DNA of 23,202 bases from Temnopleurus reevesii (Eukaryota > Echinodermata > Echinoidea > Temnopleuroida > Temnopleuridae): NCBI GenBank assembly GCA_036244855.1, contig BQKZ01008147.1, positions 3,791 through 26,992 on the forward strand, written 5' to 3'. Positions 1 through 9,589 of this stretch are shown here, piece by piece (position 1 is the first letter of the stretch; each line of letters opens with the position of its first letter). The translations under genes and the position numbers were made by a program. Below the pieces are notes generated by a model that did no database searches, was not told the origin of the DNA, and saw nothing but the letters and a program-made list of their open reading frames with translations.

Positions 1-155
1 GTGAAGGTCAGTGTGGTGGTGGCCAAGGTGGTGGTATATGATGGTGTTAGTGGAGGTGGTGGTTGATGGTGGCTGTGATGGTAGTGTCTATGGTACGTGG
101 TACTATCATTGGTCGAGATGGTAGAGATGTTGGTGGTGGTGGCGGTGGCGGTTCA
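1..155. repeat. imperfect GGT/GAT-rich minisatellite
   Basis: The first ~155 bases are a degenerate trinucleotide tract built from GGT, GTG and GAT words on the + strand, with a purer GGTGGTGGTGGCGGTGGCGG segment near 131-151. Stops (for example TGA in GGTTGATGG) break it, so I do not read it as a Gly/Val-rich coding sequence. The left end of the tract may lie outside the window. Confidence 0.75.
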
Positions 156-239
156 GTAACCACAGTATACTAGTACTACAAGTATAGTACATTATTGAAG
201 AATGGCATGTACAATAAGTTTTCTAAAAACGAATTGAAC

Positions 240-635
240 AAAGTCTAGCTAGACCAGGAAGTGACCGAACGCGATTTCCGAATGAACGCGTAGTCACAGC
301 GATTTGTTTTCGACGAACAGTTCCTCTTTACCATATCTACATTTTCTGGTGTCTTTGACAATTAAAACGAAGGAGAAGGTGAAGATCCTCATGAGAGAAA
401 CTACCAATTTCTTCACCGCGGAAAGTTGATGACTGTCTGAAAAGCTACGACGACTTTTACGCGACCACTTGTTGCAGCAGGGCGTGTACCGAAGTATTTG
501 ATGTGACTAGCCCGGTGACTGCGGCGTAGAAGAGATCAACTTCCCGCTAACTCAGCAGCCGGACACGGATGTAGAAGCTGTATGGTGTGAGATCCGTTGT
601 AATTTCGTTCGAACTTGAACATCCCGTTACAGAGA
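240..635. promoter_or_regulatory. CpG-rich block upstream of exon 1; candidate promoter or 5' leader
   Basis: By eye I count roughly 28 CpG dinucleotides in about 390 bases, against very few in the surrounding AT-rich DNA. No long reading frame crosses it. It ends about 235 bases upstream of the proposed start codon, so it is placed to be a CpG-rich promoter or 5' untranslated sequence of the FN3 gene. A pyrimidine-rich TTTTTGACAG near 700-709 could be the 3' splice site of a leader intron, so part of the block could be an untranslated first exon. I see no convincing TATA box. The role is inferred from position and base composition. Confidence 0.4.
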
Positions 636-869
636 ATGTGGGGAATCTGGCACTTCCTAAAGTAAACTTCACTAAGTATCATTAACATGTGTTTCAAATT
701 TTTGACAGCAACGTTGAAATAGCATTTCAGAAGTGTTTATAATTGCCAACAACAGAGAGGACTACATGATTAAGTACATACACAGCCTGACTCTGCTCTG
801 AAATTATAGTGAAATGAGAACAAATTAACAAGTTGAATTTCGTTGAGTGCTGGATACTGAGGACTAAAC

Positions 870-920
870 ATGAATTTAATACTACTTAGAAGTTGTATAG
901 GTGTCGTAACATCACTTTTG
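870..920 (+). CDS. FN3 glycoprotein gene, exon 1 (start codon and most of the signal peptide)
   Basis: The exon encodes MNLILLRSCIGVVTSLL, a short N-region with one Arg and a hydrophobic core, as in the beginning of a secretory signal peptide. The ATG has a good context (A at -3, AACATGA) and an in-frame TGA at 858-860, four codons upstream, so translation cannot start earlier in this frame. The exon ends at TTG followed by GTGAGT, a strong 5' splice site, giving a phase-0 junction. This matches the phase-0 3' splice site of exon 2 at 9722-9723, which completes the signal peptide. The 5' end of the untranslated part is not resolved. Without exon 2 this would be only a short ORF; support comes from the joined reading frame. 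Confidence 0.66.
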
Positions 921-1164
921 GTGAGTATCTTTAATGAACGCTCTGGATTTTATCCTTTAAAGTTTAATTAAAAAATTCTTCACCTCCATGTGATGGAAAT
1001 TTTCATACAATCATCAATTCCTTGGACTCTAAATCAATATTAAAGAATCAAAATGCCCAGTAAATAGCATCCGTCTTGCTAGGCGTTCTCAACAAATTAA
1101 ACCCAAGAAGTTGGCGGAGTACAGCTAGTCTGCATATGCCGTCTCAACCAAGACAAGACAAACT

Positions 1165-1203
1165 GGGGTTTTTTTTTGGTGGGGGGTGGTGGGGGGAAGT
1201 GGG
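1165..1203 (+). repeat. G-rich tract with four G-runs (possible G-quadruplex)
   Basis: Four G-runs lie in 39 bases: G4 at 1165-1168, G6 at 1181-1186, G6 at 1191-1196 and G3 at 1201-1203. The first spacer is a T9 stretch followed by GGT; the others are TGGT and AAGT. The G-rich strand is the sense strand of intron 1, so a quadruplex could form in DNA or in the pre-mRNA. The long first loop makes this a marginal candidate. Confidence 0.45.
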
Positions 1204-2648
1204 TATTGTAGTATTTTTATACACTCCAACACTGTCGTTATAGTATTATAAGTGTTTTGATAGTATGTGGCTTTAAGGCCCCAATGAAAGTCGGTGTTTA
1301 TGTTGATTACACAAAGCACAAATCCCACCAACAGATCAAAAAAGTTAAACTAAATCAGGCAATAAATAAGACCGTGCATATTTCAATAATATAAATGACA
1401 CTTGATTTTTATGCAAATTTGCAAAATTTGGTTTACGTGTTATGAGGTATGTCATGCACTTCTTAACTGGTATCTTATCATAATTTATTGTTTTAAGAAT
1501 CTGTTTTAATGAACCAGTAGTATTTGTATTATTTATTGAAGAAAAAATAAAATTTCCCTCTCTATATAGGTTTGAAAAAGAAGGGTTTTAAAACAATCTA
1601 GATATAATAAACTACTTGCAGAGGAGGACATGAAATATATCAGGTGACGAAAATTTGCCAAATTGCATGAAAATCACTTTGAAGTGAGTTTATGAAAATG
1701 TTCATAACTTTCTTATTTATTGTCCACTTTCTTTCAAACCCTTTTTGATCTGTTGGTATGATTTTCCTAATTTTAATCAAATCAGGATTTTTTTTGCCCA
1801 GACCTTGGCTTGGGCTGTATTTTGAAATCGTTCTCATCTCATATTCGTTCTTATCTATATGTCACTTTCCTAAACCGGTATTCTGATAACGTTCTTACAG
1901 TAGCTTTCATCTTAACTTTCTTCCTAACTTCTGCCTAGTTGACCCTGCCCACAAGATTTAGCACGTAATAATAATCTACATACACGCCCTATGATTTAGG
2001 ATGTATTCTCAAAATCTCCTTATCTTAACTTTGTGCTTAACTTTCCCCATATTTGAGAAAATATTTATGATAGGGTTGGCTATCATATCTCAGATAAATT
2101 TTAATTTGATCAGTACTACTGAGTAAAGTGTGCTCAACAAGCAAGAAGGAGACCATACTTACAAAGTATAAAAATGTCAAAGAGGTGAAATTTTCTTGAA
2201 AATTCCCCGTTAAATTAGTAATTTCAATTCATTGAAGAATAGCCTTCGTATTTCATCTTAGCCACATGGACAATTGAATTATTTTACTAATTTTGCTTCA
2301 GAGAGCATGTACACAGTCCGCAATATATAATGCATTTTAATGGCAAAACTTGACTCTTAGCCGTGATGTAAGAGACGTTGCTATTGGTTGTTTTTTCCAT
2401 GACTGTTTTGGTCATGGGATCAAAATAGATATGATGGAAGATAGGAAAAAGAGAAAGAGAAAAGATCAGTTGAACAGAAGACTTTCAGAATACGAAAGGA
2501 TTTTAGTGTGTTATGGAGATAAGAAGAAAGTTAGATAAGAACGATTTCAGGATACCACCATCCTATCCTGTAATCCTATGAAAATTTGAAGAGTTGGAAA
2601 ATTCCTGAAAACTTATTTGTGACCAAACCCAAGAACAGATATTTACTG

Positions 2649-2932
2649 GGCGTAGCAGTTTAGACTCTCACCTTTCAACTAGAGGGTCACATGTCGCAAA
2701 TCCCACCCATGACGTTAATTTCCTTCAGCAAGAAATTCATCCACATTGTGCTGCACTCGACCCAGGTGAGGTGAATGGGTACCTGGCAGGAATTTTTTCA
2801 TTGAAATGCAGCACGCTACTTACAACTGCACTGCTAAAGCCAGGGTAATTATGCTACATTGTAGAGTGCTTCTAAGGGACCACTGATAAAGTTAGTTTAA
2901 GGCGCTATATAAGAACATAATCATTATTATTA
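2649..2932 (+). mobile_element. tRNA-derived SINE, copy 1
   Basis: A degenerate tRNA-like head (from about 2653) is followed by the body found in the copies at 18.3 and 22.0 kb: a GTTAATTTCCTTCAGCAAGA segment, CTGCACTCGACCCAGGTGAG near 2751, then GGGTACCTGGCAGGAA, and a CTAAAGCCAGGGTAATTATG block near 2834. The 3' end is GGCGCTATATAAG followed by an ATT-rich tail. The B-box region is decayed, so this copy is probably transcriptionally dead. Orientation is + and the element is close to full length. Confidence 0.75.
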
Positions 2933-3029
2933 AAACCATGAAAGTTGAGGTCTTGAATGAGACTACATGTAGAGACAGGGCTGAGCAGTGCCTTCCTCAT
3001 AAAGCCGAGGAGAATCCTTTTTTTCTTTA

Positions 3030-3110
3030 ATAATCAATAATAATGATAGTGGCTACTTGTATACATGTAGCGCACAGGTCCACCTTTCGGTGCTCATGGC
3101 ACTTAGAGGT
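3030..3110 (-). mobile_element. SINE-like 3' tail fragment, minus strand
   Basis: Read on the minus strand, this stretch gives a GTGCGCTACATGTATACAAG segment followed by an ATTATTATT-rich end. This is the same kind of (G)CGCTAxATA plus ATT tail seen at the end of the SINE at 2649-2932. The 5' part is missing or too diverged to recognise. It may belong to a different family sharing the same 3' tail. Confidence 0.4.
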
Positions 3111-3129
3111 TTTAGAGGTTTTCACAAGC

Positions 3130-3372
3130 GTAATTACCATGGAGGATGAATTTTTTAGATCCGAGGCAACCCAATGGAATTTTCGTTGATTTTAGGGCAA
3201 GGCCATTTTTATTTAGGGCACATTTTTATACTACAGCATGAAAAGGGAAAAGCAAAAAAGGGCACCTAAATCTCCAAGGCAAATGAGCCTTTTTGTGGAG
3301 GGCATTAAGGCCAGAGTATAGGGCATCCAAGGCCATGGCCTCCATGGCCTTCGATTAATTTAAGCCCTGGAA
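3130..3372. repeat. unclassified dispersed-type repeat with a GGCCATGG hairpin
   Basis: This segment has a characteristic composition: repeated GGGCA and AAGGCC words and a perfect 10-bp hairpin AAGGCCATGG-CCT-CCATGGCCTT at 3329-3351. It lies between the SINE fragments and unique-looking AT-rich DNA. I see no ORF, TIR or tRNA promoter, and only one copy is in the window. Repeat status is therefore inferred from texture. Confidence 0.35.
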
Positions 3373-3722
3373 TTAAGTTATTTTTTAGTATTAGAATATA
3401 TGTGAATGTGTGATTATTTAATTGTGGATGTTAGTTAATGAATACAGGCCCTTTCTTTATCAAAAGGAGGACCCAATAATTTTTGATTTTTTGAGCTATT
3501 TGCACAGCGGAAGATAGACTCAATTTACCTCCTTAGGGCTATGGAGTTTATTGATTCATGACGTGTTACTATGTTAGGGGTAATTTCTTTAAAAAATGAG
3601 CTGGTCAAGAGGTAGTTTTGAATGCAAAACAATAAAGACAAGAAAATTTCCTTTCCATTGCTACCAAACACTTGTTAACATAATCTATATAGCTGATTTT
3701 GTATGAATTTTAAAAATGACTC

Positions 3723-3739
3723 GGGGGGGGGGGGGGGGG
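3723..3739. repeat. G17 homopolymer run
   Basis: Seventeen consecutive G residues on the + strand. Such a run is length-unstable and error-prone in sequencing, so the exact count should not be trusted. It lies in the middle of intron 1 with no nearby feature. Confidence 0.85.
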
Positions 3740-3929
3740 TCTATGGAGAAATAATTACACATGTGTACCCTTCCCCATTTCCTCTACATGTATGTGTAGG
3801 CTGACAAGGTCATTAAAAAATCAATATTGATTTGCTTGCGGAGTGGAATTTCATGTGATATGATAACCTCTGAGCAGGATATATTAGTTCTAAAAATTAA
3901 ATCATAGTACTGCATATTAAAAAGGTGAA

Positions 3930-4115
3930 ATTTTCATGTTGGTTTTATTTTTACTAATTTCACTGGCTTGGCCTTGCGAAAATTTCCACTTTGTGTGAAT
4001 GCATGTATGTCTACAAGCATTATCAAAAACGTGAAAATAACAACACGCCAATGTGTTGAACTCGTCCAAAGTCACGAAAATATCTGGATGCTAAAATATT
4101 GGCTTATACAGTATA
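3930..4115 (+). repeat. dispersed repeat, + copy of an inverted pair
   Basis: This segment includes CTTGGCCTTGCGAAAATTTC near 3967 and ATTGGCTTATACAGTA near 4099. It matches, inverted and over its full length, the sequence at 6738-6912. The ORF running through this copy encodes ALRKFPL, and so does the one through the inverted copy. That similarity reflects DNA repeat identity, not a protein family. There are no evident TIRs or target-site duplications. The two copies lie 2.6 kb apart in one intron and could pair in the pre-mRNA. Confidence 0.7.
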
Positions 4116-4989
4116 CTGTTCATTTTAAGGTTGATATTTCTACAAGAATCAGAAATTAACACACAATCGCTACTTTCAACTTCTGCGTAATGGTCATCAA
4201 CCATGTTTCGGTTTCTCCATCAGGAAATGAGAATTCTTGTGAATAAGAATTTTTTACGTAACTACTTTTATATTCGAAAAAAGAATCACGTTTGTGCAGG
4301 GAATACTTTTCCTGATATCGCATCGCACTTTCCTATACATGTAGATGCATTTTAGCAATCTTGCTATACAAAATTATATGTTTTGTTTAGCAACTTTGTC
4401 ACATAGAACTGTACAGTAAAGCATTGAAAATATTTCCTCAATGTTTGTAACTGCTATATGTGAAAAGTACAATTATTCACTGCTTGGCAATCATGTGTAT
4501 TACCTTTATCAATTTTTTTTTCAAATGATATAAATTGTTTATTTTGCATTAATTTTTGCACAATGTGTTAAAGATTTAAGACCAGCTGATCAAAATAAGA
4601 TATATGTTCTCATTCAAAAGACACTGAACATTTCAAGAATTTTTTTTTTTATGGGGAGAATGTACATGTAATTGCATGGTTGTGTGTAGAACTTTTATAG
4701 GGAATGTCAATTTGATTATAATTGTCAGCTTTGATCATATGGCGATAGTATGTTGTGTCCCCTTAATACATGTATGGGCAAATGAAAACAACTTTGTTTT
4801 GGTGTAAAACAGTCAATTTTTATTATTCTGGCAACAGTTTATGAACAAATATCATTATTATTAAAGTATACATGTACATGATGCTTCACTTTATAGTTTT
4901 TGTCGTGATGATCTATTGCATTGATTATATTTGAAAGGCATCCAAAATAATTAATATTTTTCTGTATTAAATGTGATGTATCAAATAAT

Positions 4990-5161
4990 AATCAAATATA
5001 CCATGCACTGAGAAGTTCTAGTTGAAATTATGGATTGTGAGATGACTGGCATAGCACTATTTTCTGTGAGGCACAGCCCCAAGGAAAAGAGTCACTATGC
5101 TGGTCACCGAAGAATCCATTTTCATATAGTACTTCGAAAAATGTGCATGGTATATTTGATT
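4990..5161. mobile_element. fold-back (MITE-like) hairpin element
   Basis: The ends are perfect 19-bp inverted repeats: AATCAAATATACCATGCAC at 4990-5008 and its complement at 5143-5161. Symmetry continues inwards, with ATGGATT at 5030-5036 facing AATCCAT at 5113-5119, and GCATAG facing CTATGC nearer the centre. The whole ~172 bases therefore form one imperfect hairpin, as in a short MITE. There is no clear target-site duplication. If transcribed with intron 1 it would make a long RNA stem. Confidence 0.6.
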
Positions 5162-5200
5162 TGATATCCTACACAAGCAAAACCGAAATAGTAATCAAAT

Positions 5201-5528
5201 TTATATCCTACTTGTAATCTGGCGATGAAATGAATTCCTCCAAATCATCCTCATCTACGAGATTAAATCTTGGTTCATCGTCGTTGATTTCTCCACTGCA
5301 TGCCGCCATTGTTGTTTGTATTTCGACGACCTTTGATCTTGATATCGCGGTATCGATAGCTGCATACCAAGTTATCGATTAGATGGCGTCAGAATATTTT
5401 TCATAACGAAAACTATTCTGAGATTGACGTCACGCCATATCCAATTTATTTCATGGTGAAAATATTTTTAATCACATGACTGCTCATTGACCAATGACAA
5501 TGGATACAATTTTATGAGTAGGATATAA
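5201..5528 (-). mobile_element. 328-bp unit bounded by 12-bp inverted repeats, containing a minus-strand small ORF
   Basis: TTATATCCTACT at 5201-5212 is the exact complement of AGTAGGATATAA at 5517-5528. Inside are a CpG-richer segment with GACGTCA-type palindromes near 5425 and a minus-strand ATG ORF at 5208-5309. The inverted repeats may be the termini of a non-autonomous or 5'-truncated DNA element. Twelve bases could also be coincidental in AT-rich DNA. The target-site duplication is ambiguous (TA or TTA). Confidence 0.35.
5208..5309 (-). CDS. small ORF (33 codons), possible first exon of a transposon-related or host gene
   Basis: The minus strand reads MAACSGEIND..., then an acidic stretch ...LVDEDDLEEFISSPDYK, then a stop. 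The ATGGCGGCATGC start, acidic composition and local CpG enrichment differ from the random ORFs nearby. A GT lies two bases before the stop (CAA|GTAGGA), so this could be a 5' exon that splices out of frame of the stop. The next exon would lie to the left, and I found none. An acidic 'VDEDDLEEF'-type N-terminus recalls the segment preceding DUF3504/Crypton-like tyrosine-recombinase domains in invertebrates, but that is memory of a general pattern, not a match. It lies inside the TIR-bounded unit above. Most likely a broken piece of a mobile-element gene. Confidence 0.3.
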   Translation of the reverse strand: MAACSGEINDDEPRFNLVDEDDLEEFISSPDYK

Positions 5529-5882
5529 TGACAAATTAAGCATTTCTAAATCACAACACAATCGTAAGTCATGGAGCCCAATGAAAAATGGGTTAGTTTT
5601 TTGCAGATTTTTGCATAGAAGGATTTGAGATTATGAATAGTGTTCTTTCAAGAAGACACCAAATCTGAAAACAAACAATTGCTGCTCAACTTATATACCA
5701 CACACTATATCCAGAACTGAGTGATTAAAGAGTTTCAGAGGTAAAAGGAAATATATTTTGTACATTGATTTAGTGGAGAAGATTAACCCCAAATAACACT
5801 AATTTACAATAAACCTAGTATGTACAGAGTGTAGTATTTTGGTCAGTCCGTCAATCAGTGTCTGAGTTGGTGTGACTGTGAC

Positions 5883-5908
5883 ACCTCACCTGGGTTGAGT
5901 GCACTTTA
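5883..5908 (-). mobile_element. short SINE core fragment, minus strand
   Basis: On the minus strand the sequence reads GTGCACTCAACCCAGGTGAG, identical in type to the core of the SINEs at 2649, 18284 and 22030. Only about 26 bases are recognisable. It may be the remnant of an old insertion. Confidence 0.45.
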
Positions 5909-6419
5909 ACTGTAATATTTTCAATACATGCAGTGTACTGGCAACGTAGTACAAATTTTGATCAATTAGTCAGTGTATGTGTTGGTTTGACTCTGGTGCG
6001 ATACAGTACAAAGTTGTATGTCACAGTGTTTGTTCATTTACGATGTTGACTGAGGGTGGATTCGCTGTTTGTTCTTATCGGTTGAAACAGAATCGGGCCG
6101 GATTCAGAATCATGGAAATTTAGTGGGTGGAATCCTCTCATTAATCATCATTTCCTATTATTTTAATGATGCGAAATGTTATGACGAAATTGATATTGAT
6201 ACTACATGTATGAAGGTAAAGCTACATGTAAATGCTGTTTAAGTGATAAATTAAGAATAATTTTCCTTATTATTTTTGTCCTCATGTCATTTTTTGGAAA
6301 AAGTTTAGGATAGAAAATATGAATTGAAAAGTGTGCAGGTCATTTTTTCCTGTTTTGACAAACAAAATGTTCACTGTACATGTAGTTTGTATTTCAGGGA
6401 TGATACAATGTATAGATTT

Positions 6420-6620
6420 ACACCAGGGGTCACCTCAACGTTGTTCGTCAAGTTACAAAAGACTTGAAGAACGACTTTACGCACGACTGGCATCAGTTCT
6501 TTTGCTGAATGAATGTGACTCTTATGTATATTACACTCGTAATAAACGTACTCCAGTCTATTTTAAAGTCATGCGCAACTTAAGAACGATTTGGTGAAAC
6601 ACCACTCTGGGGTGTCTGTC
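6420..6620. repeat. unclassified segment with a short hairpin
   Basis: This CpG-richer block has a near-perfect hairpin at 6443-6472 (GTTCGTCAAGT facing ACTTGAAGAAC). An ORF of 88 codons (6331-6597) crosses it but shows no domain, signal peptide or splice context. The ends (CAGGGGTCACC near 6424 and CTCTGGGGTGTC near 6606) are weakly inverted to each other. I suspect an old DNA element but cannot name it. Confidence 0.25.
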
Positions 6621-6737
6621 ATTCTTTGTGAGGGGAAGATCTCATCTATAAAAAAATGCTTAAATTTTAGTGAAAGTAAATTTTTTGATGTTTTCACACT
6701 ATTTCCACTTGGCAGGATGAACTTCAACTTTTAGTGT

Positions 6738-6912
6738 ATAAGCCAATGTTTTACCGTACAGATATTTTCGCGAGTTTGGACCAGTTTGACACATATTGTT
6801 GTATTGTTTTCATGTTTTTGACAGTGTTTGTACACATATAAATGTGCATCATACCAAGTGGAAATTTTCGCAAGGCCAAGACAGCGGAACTCGTGAAAAT
6901 AAAACCTCTGTA
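6738..6912 (-). repeat. dispersed repeat, minus copy of the inverted pair
   Basis: This is the inverted counterpart of 3930-4115. Read on the minus strand it contains CTTGGCCTTGCGAAAATTTC and runs on to GCGAAAATATCTGTACGG and the ATTGGCTTATACAC end. The arrangement of conserved blocks is the same in both copies, with scattered substitutions and small indels. Confidence 0.7.
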
Positions 6913-7142
6913 AAAAATCTCTTCCCGTTCTTCATTCATTCATAAATTTTATTTCAGTAGGGTACATGTAATGTAGCTCCTCCACAGTTTTTCCTACATT
7001 GTTTTAAACAATAGATTTTGTAATTGTATGTGATTAATAACCCAAGGAAATGTTCTAAATATGTATGAACTTTGTATACATTTGAAAGTTACACTATTTA
7101 CCTAAGCGATATCATGTGGTTTTGGTATATTGTGCCAAATTT

Positions 7143-7152
7143 CCCCCCCCCC
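7143..7152. repeat. C10 homopolymer run
   Basis: Ten consecutive C residues on the + strand within AT-rich intron DNA. The length is likely variable. Confidence 0.7.
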
Positions 7153-7720
7153 GAGGGTAATTTGAACTGACATGTGTATGATGTTTACGGAAAAGGGAAA
7201 AGCTTCTATTTTTCCTCCAATACCAATGAAGGCTACCGGTACATATTTCTATAAGGAAATTAAATCTGATTCTAATTATCTTTCCTTTACAGTAGGACTT
7301 TGTGATCTACTGATCTGGACTCCTGAATTTTTTTTAAATTTGAATAGAGCATTTATTTCCTTTTTTGAAAGACATAATATAGGAAAATACAAGATAACAT
7401 AGTAAAATTTAAAGGAGGTGAAGACCAAAAAGCAAAGCTTTGTGTTGGGGTCGCCTTAACAAAGAGCAAACAAGGGATAGAATATGACTTTTTATGAACA
7501 AAACGAAAAAAACAAGAACCTGTAATTGAAAATTATAATAAAGTAAATGAATTAAATTAAATATAATAATAGGTGAGAGAGAAGAGGGGAGAAGAGTTGA
7601 AGGGAAAGATTAGACATAAAGAGAGTATGTTCTGTATGAAAAAAAATTAGTAAAGGACTCATAAATGGGTATAGATCTGATCAGAACCTAACTTTAAAAT
7701 GCAATATTTCATTTAAAGTA

Positions 7721-8210
7721 CAGTTTTGGTAAAAGCCAATATTTTTATCGCCAAATTGTGTCTTCAAATCTACTTAAAAAGAAACATGATATCATGAACA
7801 TGTTGTACAAAAGATTGTACGAAAAATTAACAAGTTTTGGAAAAGTTATAACCTAAAGTGTGGAAAATATTTTAGCGTCGTAGCCCCCGACGCTAATTCA
7901 ATATTTTCTTTTTTGATAAAGGACAGCTTCTCATGAACAGAATTGGATGAAAATTTCAGAATTTATTCGTTATGTCTTCCTCTTTAGCATGCTTTAATAA
8001 AATCTTGCAAATAATTTTGTATATGCCCAATAAGAAGCAACATATTGTTATAACCAAGAGAGGGCGCTAAATACGATTTAACGGTCAAATTCAAATTTTC
8101 AAAAGAATTCGCTCGTAGAAAAATATGCTATGATCTTGAAATGTGTATACAAACTATATGTCATGGTATATATCCCCAAAATTCACCTTTCTTTAATCTT
8201 TACCAAAACT
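7721..8210. mobile_element. ~490-bp TIR element, possibly a mariner-like non-autonomous copy
   Basis: AGTTTTGGTAAA at 7722-7733 is exactly complementary to TTTACCAAAACT at 8199-8210, and TA dinucleotides flank the outer ends. There is no transposase ORF inside. The interior carries a strong hairpin at 7863-7908 (described separately). The TIRs are short, so the boundaries and superfamily are tentative. Confidence 0.4.
7863..7908. repeat. long hairpin with a perfect 9-bp core
   Basis: TTAGCGTCG at 7872-7880 faces CGACGCTAA at 7888-7896 across a 7-base loop. The stem is extended by GAAAATAT at 7863-7870 facing ATATTTTC at 7901-7908. The GC-rich core stands out in AT-rich surroundings. It is not followed by a U-run and is not a bacterial-type terminator; it is probably part of the surrounding TIR element. 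Confidence 0.6.
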
Positions 8211-8489
8211 ATACACGGGCTTTAAGGACATTGTCACACAGTATAAGATTATCAAATCAAGCTGTCTGACTTACATTATGTTATTACATTCAGATTTATG
8301 AAAATAACAAGAAAGAATGGAAACTATCAAAATAAAACAAAAATTAAAGGAACTTGGGCACTTTATTCCCGCTCAACATGTAGATGTAGATCATATTTTA
8401 AACTTAAGATTTTTTGGAGCACCAAACGTGGATTTTGAAGCCTTCATGTAAATAGCAGAGCTCTGTTTTAAAGTTTAGAACTTTTTTGC

Positions 8490-9085
8490 TGCTCTTCCTC
8501 ATAACCAAAGTTCGCTTGATATATCTGTCCAATTATGTTTTACAATCATGTATGATATGATAAATTGTTTATTGTTTTATTCCTCTACAGTAATGTGAAT
8601 AAAGTGTAAATATACATGTAGGGTCCAATAAATTAAATCCAATTTAGGAGGAATATTGCTCTTTTGTTTTAAAGTAACCTGTTAAGTTCTAAAGTCCAAG
8701 AACTTCATTGTGCATTGCCAACCTTTTTTTCTGCTCTCTCTGACAGCCAATGTTTACTTGTTCACTAAACATTGTGTTTTTAATTAGTTGAATTATGTTT
8801 TACAATCATGTATGGTATGAAATTGTTAATGGTTTTATTCCTTCAGAGTATAATGTGAATAAAATGTCTGTATTGAGTCCAAGAAATTAAATCAAATTCA
8901 ACAAGAGTGTTATAAAAAAAATTCTGTTGTTAATGACTTGTTTAGTTCTAAAGTCCTTCATACTGCATTGCCAGCCTTTTGTCTGCTCTCTCTGACTGCC
9001 AAAGTTTACTTGTTCACTAAACTTCATGTTTTTAAAGTTTCCAAAAATGCTCTATGTTATAAAATTGTTTATGTGAAGGGTATTT
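8490..9085. repeat. tandem duplication, ~260-bp period, about 2.3 copies
   Basis: AATTATGTTTTACAATCATG occurs at 8531 and 8791, exactly 260 bases apart. AGTTCTAAAGTCC recurs at 8685 and 8944, and the CTGCTCTCTCTGACxGCCAA block also recurs. A third, diverged part-copy lies at about 9590-9715, just before exon 2. No coding capacity is evident. Confidence 0.75.
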
Positions 9086-9107
9086 CACATGAGATGATCT
9101 AATAAAT

Positions 9108-9430
9108 TGAATAGGCAGGTTCACAATGCAGAGGTTATGGATTCTTAGTTCACTAAGGTTGTTCTTGATGACCCAAAAGCGTGCCCAAGGCTTGCCTGTC
9201 GTAGCAACAACTTATATGCAAACTGGATTCCAAGTATTGTTCTTCTATAGTAACTGACCTTTCTAGAGAATAGGCAGGTTTACTAATAGATGCAAATTTT
9301 ATACACACCTCTAACACAAAGGTTGTTCTTGACAACTAGAAAGTTTTCCAGAGGCTTGCCCGACACAGCAACAAGTAATGTATGCAAACTGGATTCCAAT
9401 TATTGTAGTCTTATTGTTATCAACTGGTCT
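9108..9430. repeat. tandem duplication, ~160-166-bp period, two copies
   Basis: GGTTGTTCTTGA occurs at 9157 and 9321, GCAAACTGGATTCCAA at 9218 and 9384, and ATAGGCAGGT at 9111 and 9270. The ORF on the minus strand here is a by-product of the repeat. Confidence 0.75.
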
Positions 9431-9589
9431 ATGGAATACCACGTAACTACAGTATGTTAAATGCACATAAATTTGAATATATAAAGTAAACCCACCTATA
9501 CAACGTACATGTAACTACAGAGACTGGCATGAATTTTAATATATTACTGTAGTAAACTGGCGTATTCAATCCAGCAGGAAAACAGTAAG

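Noticed and set aside
1..155. Gly/Val-rich coding repeat
   Set aside because: Stops interrupt the + frames and the tract is an irregular trinucleotide repeat.
2350..2538. 62-codon ORF ending in a basic KKRKRKDQ segment
   Set aside because: Purine-rich DNA gives the Lys/Arg run; there is no conserved motif, no splice partner and no expression signal that I can see.
3968..4159. ORF sharing ALRKFPL with the minus-strand ORF at 6751-6939, as if a protein family
   Set aside because: Both ORFs come from two inverted copies of the same dispersed DNA repeat; similarity extends outside the frames and contains frameshifting indels.
6331..6597. 88-codon ORF
   Set aside because: Crosses a hairpin-bearing repeat-like block; no signal peptide or domain and no matching splice phase with the FN3 gene.
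7400..7460. AAGGAGGTGAAGACC ... GGGTCGCCTTAAC as terminal inverted repeats of a tiny element, or as a Shine-Dalgarno
   Set aside because: The inverted match is poor and only about 40 bases apart; a ribosome binding site makes no sense in this eukaryotic context.
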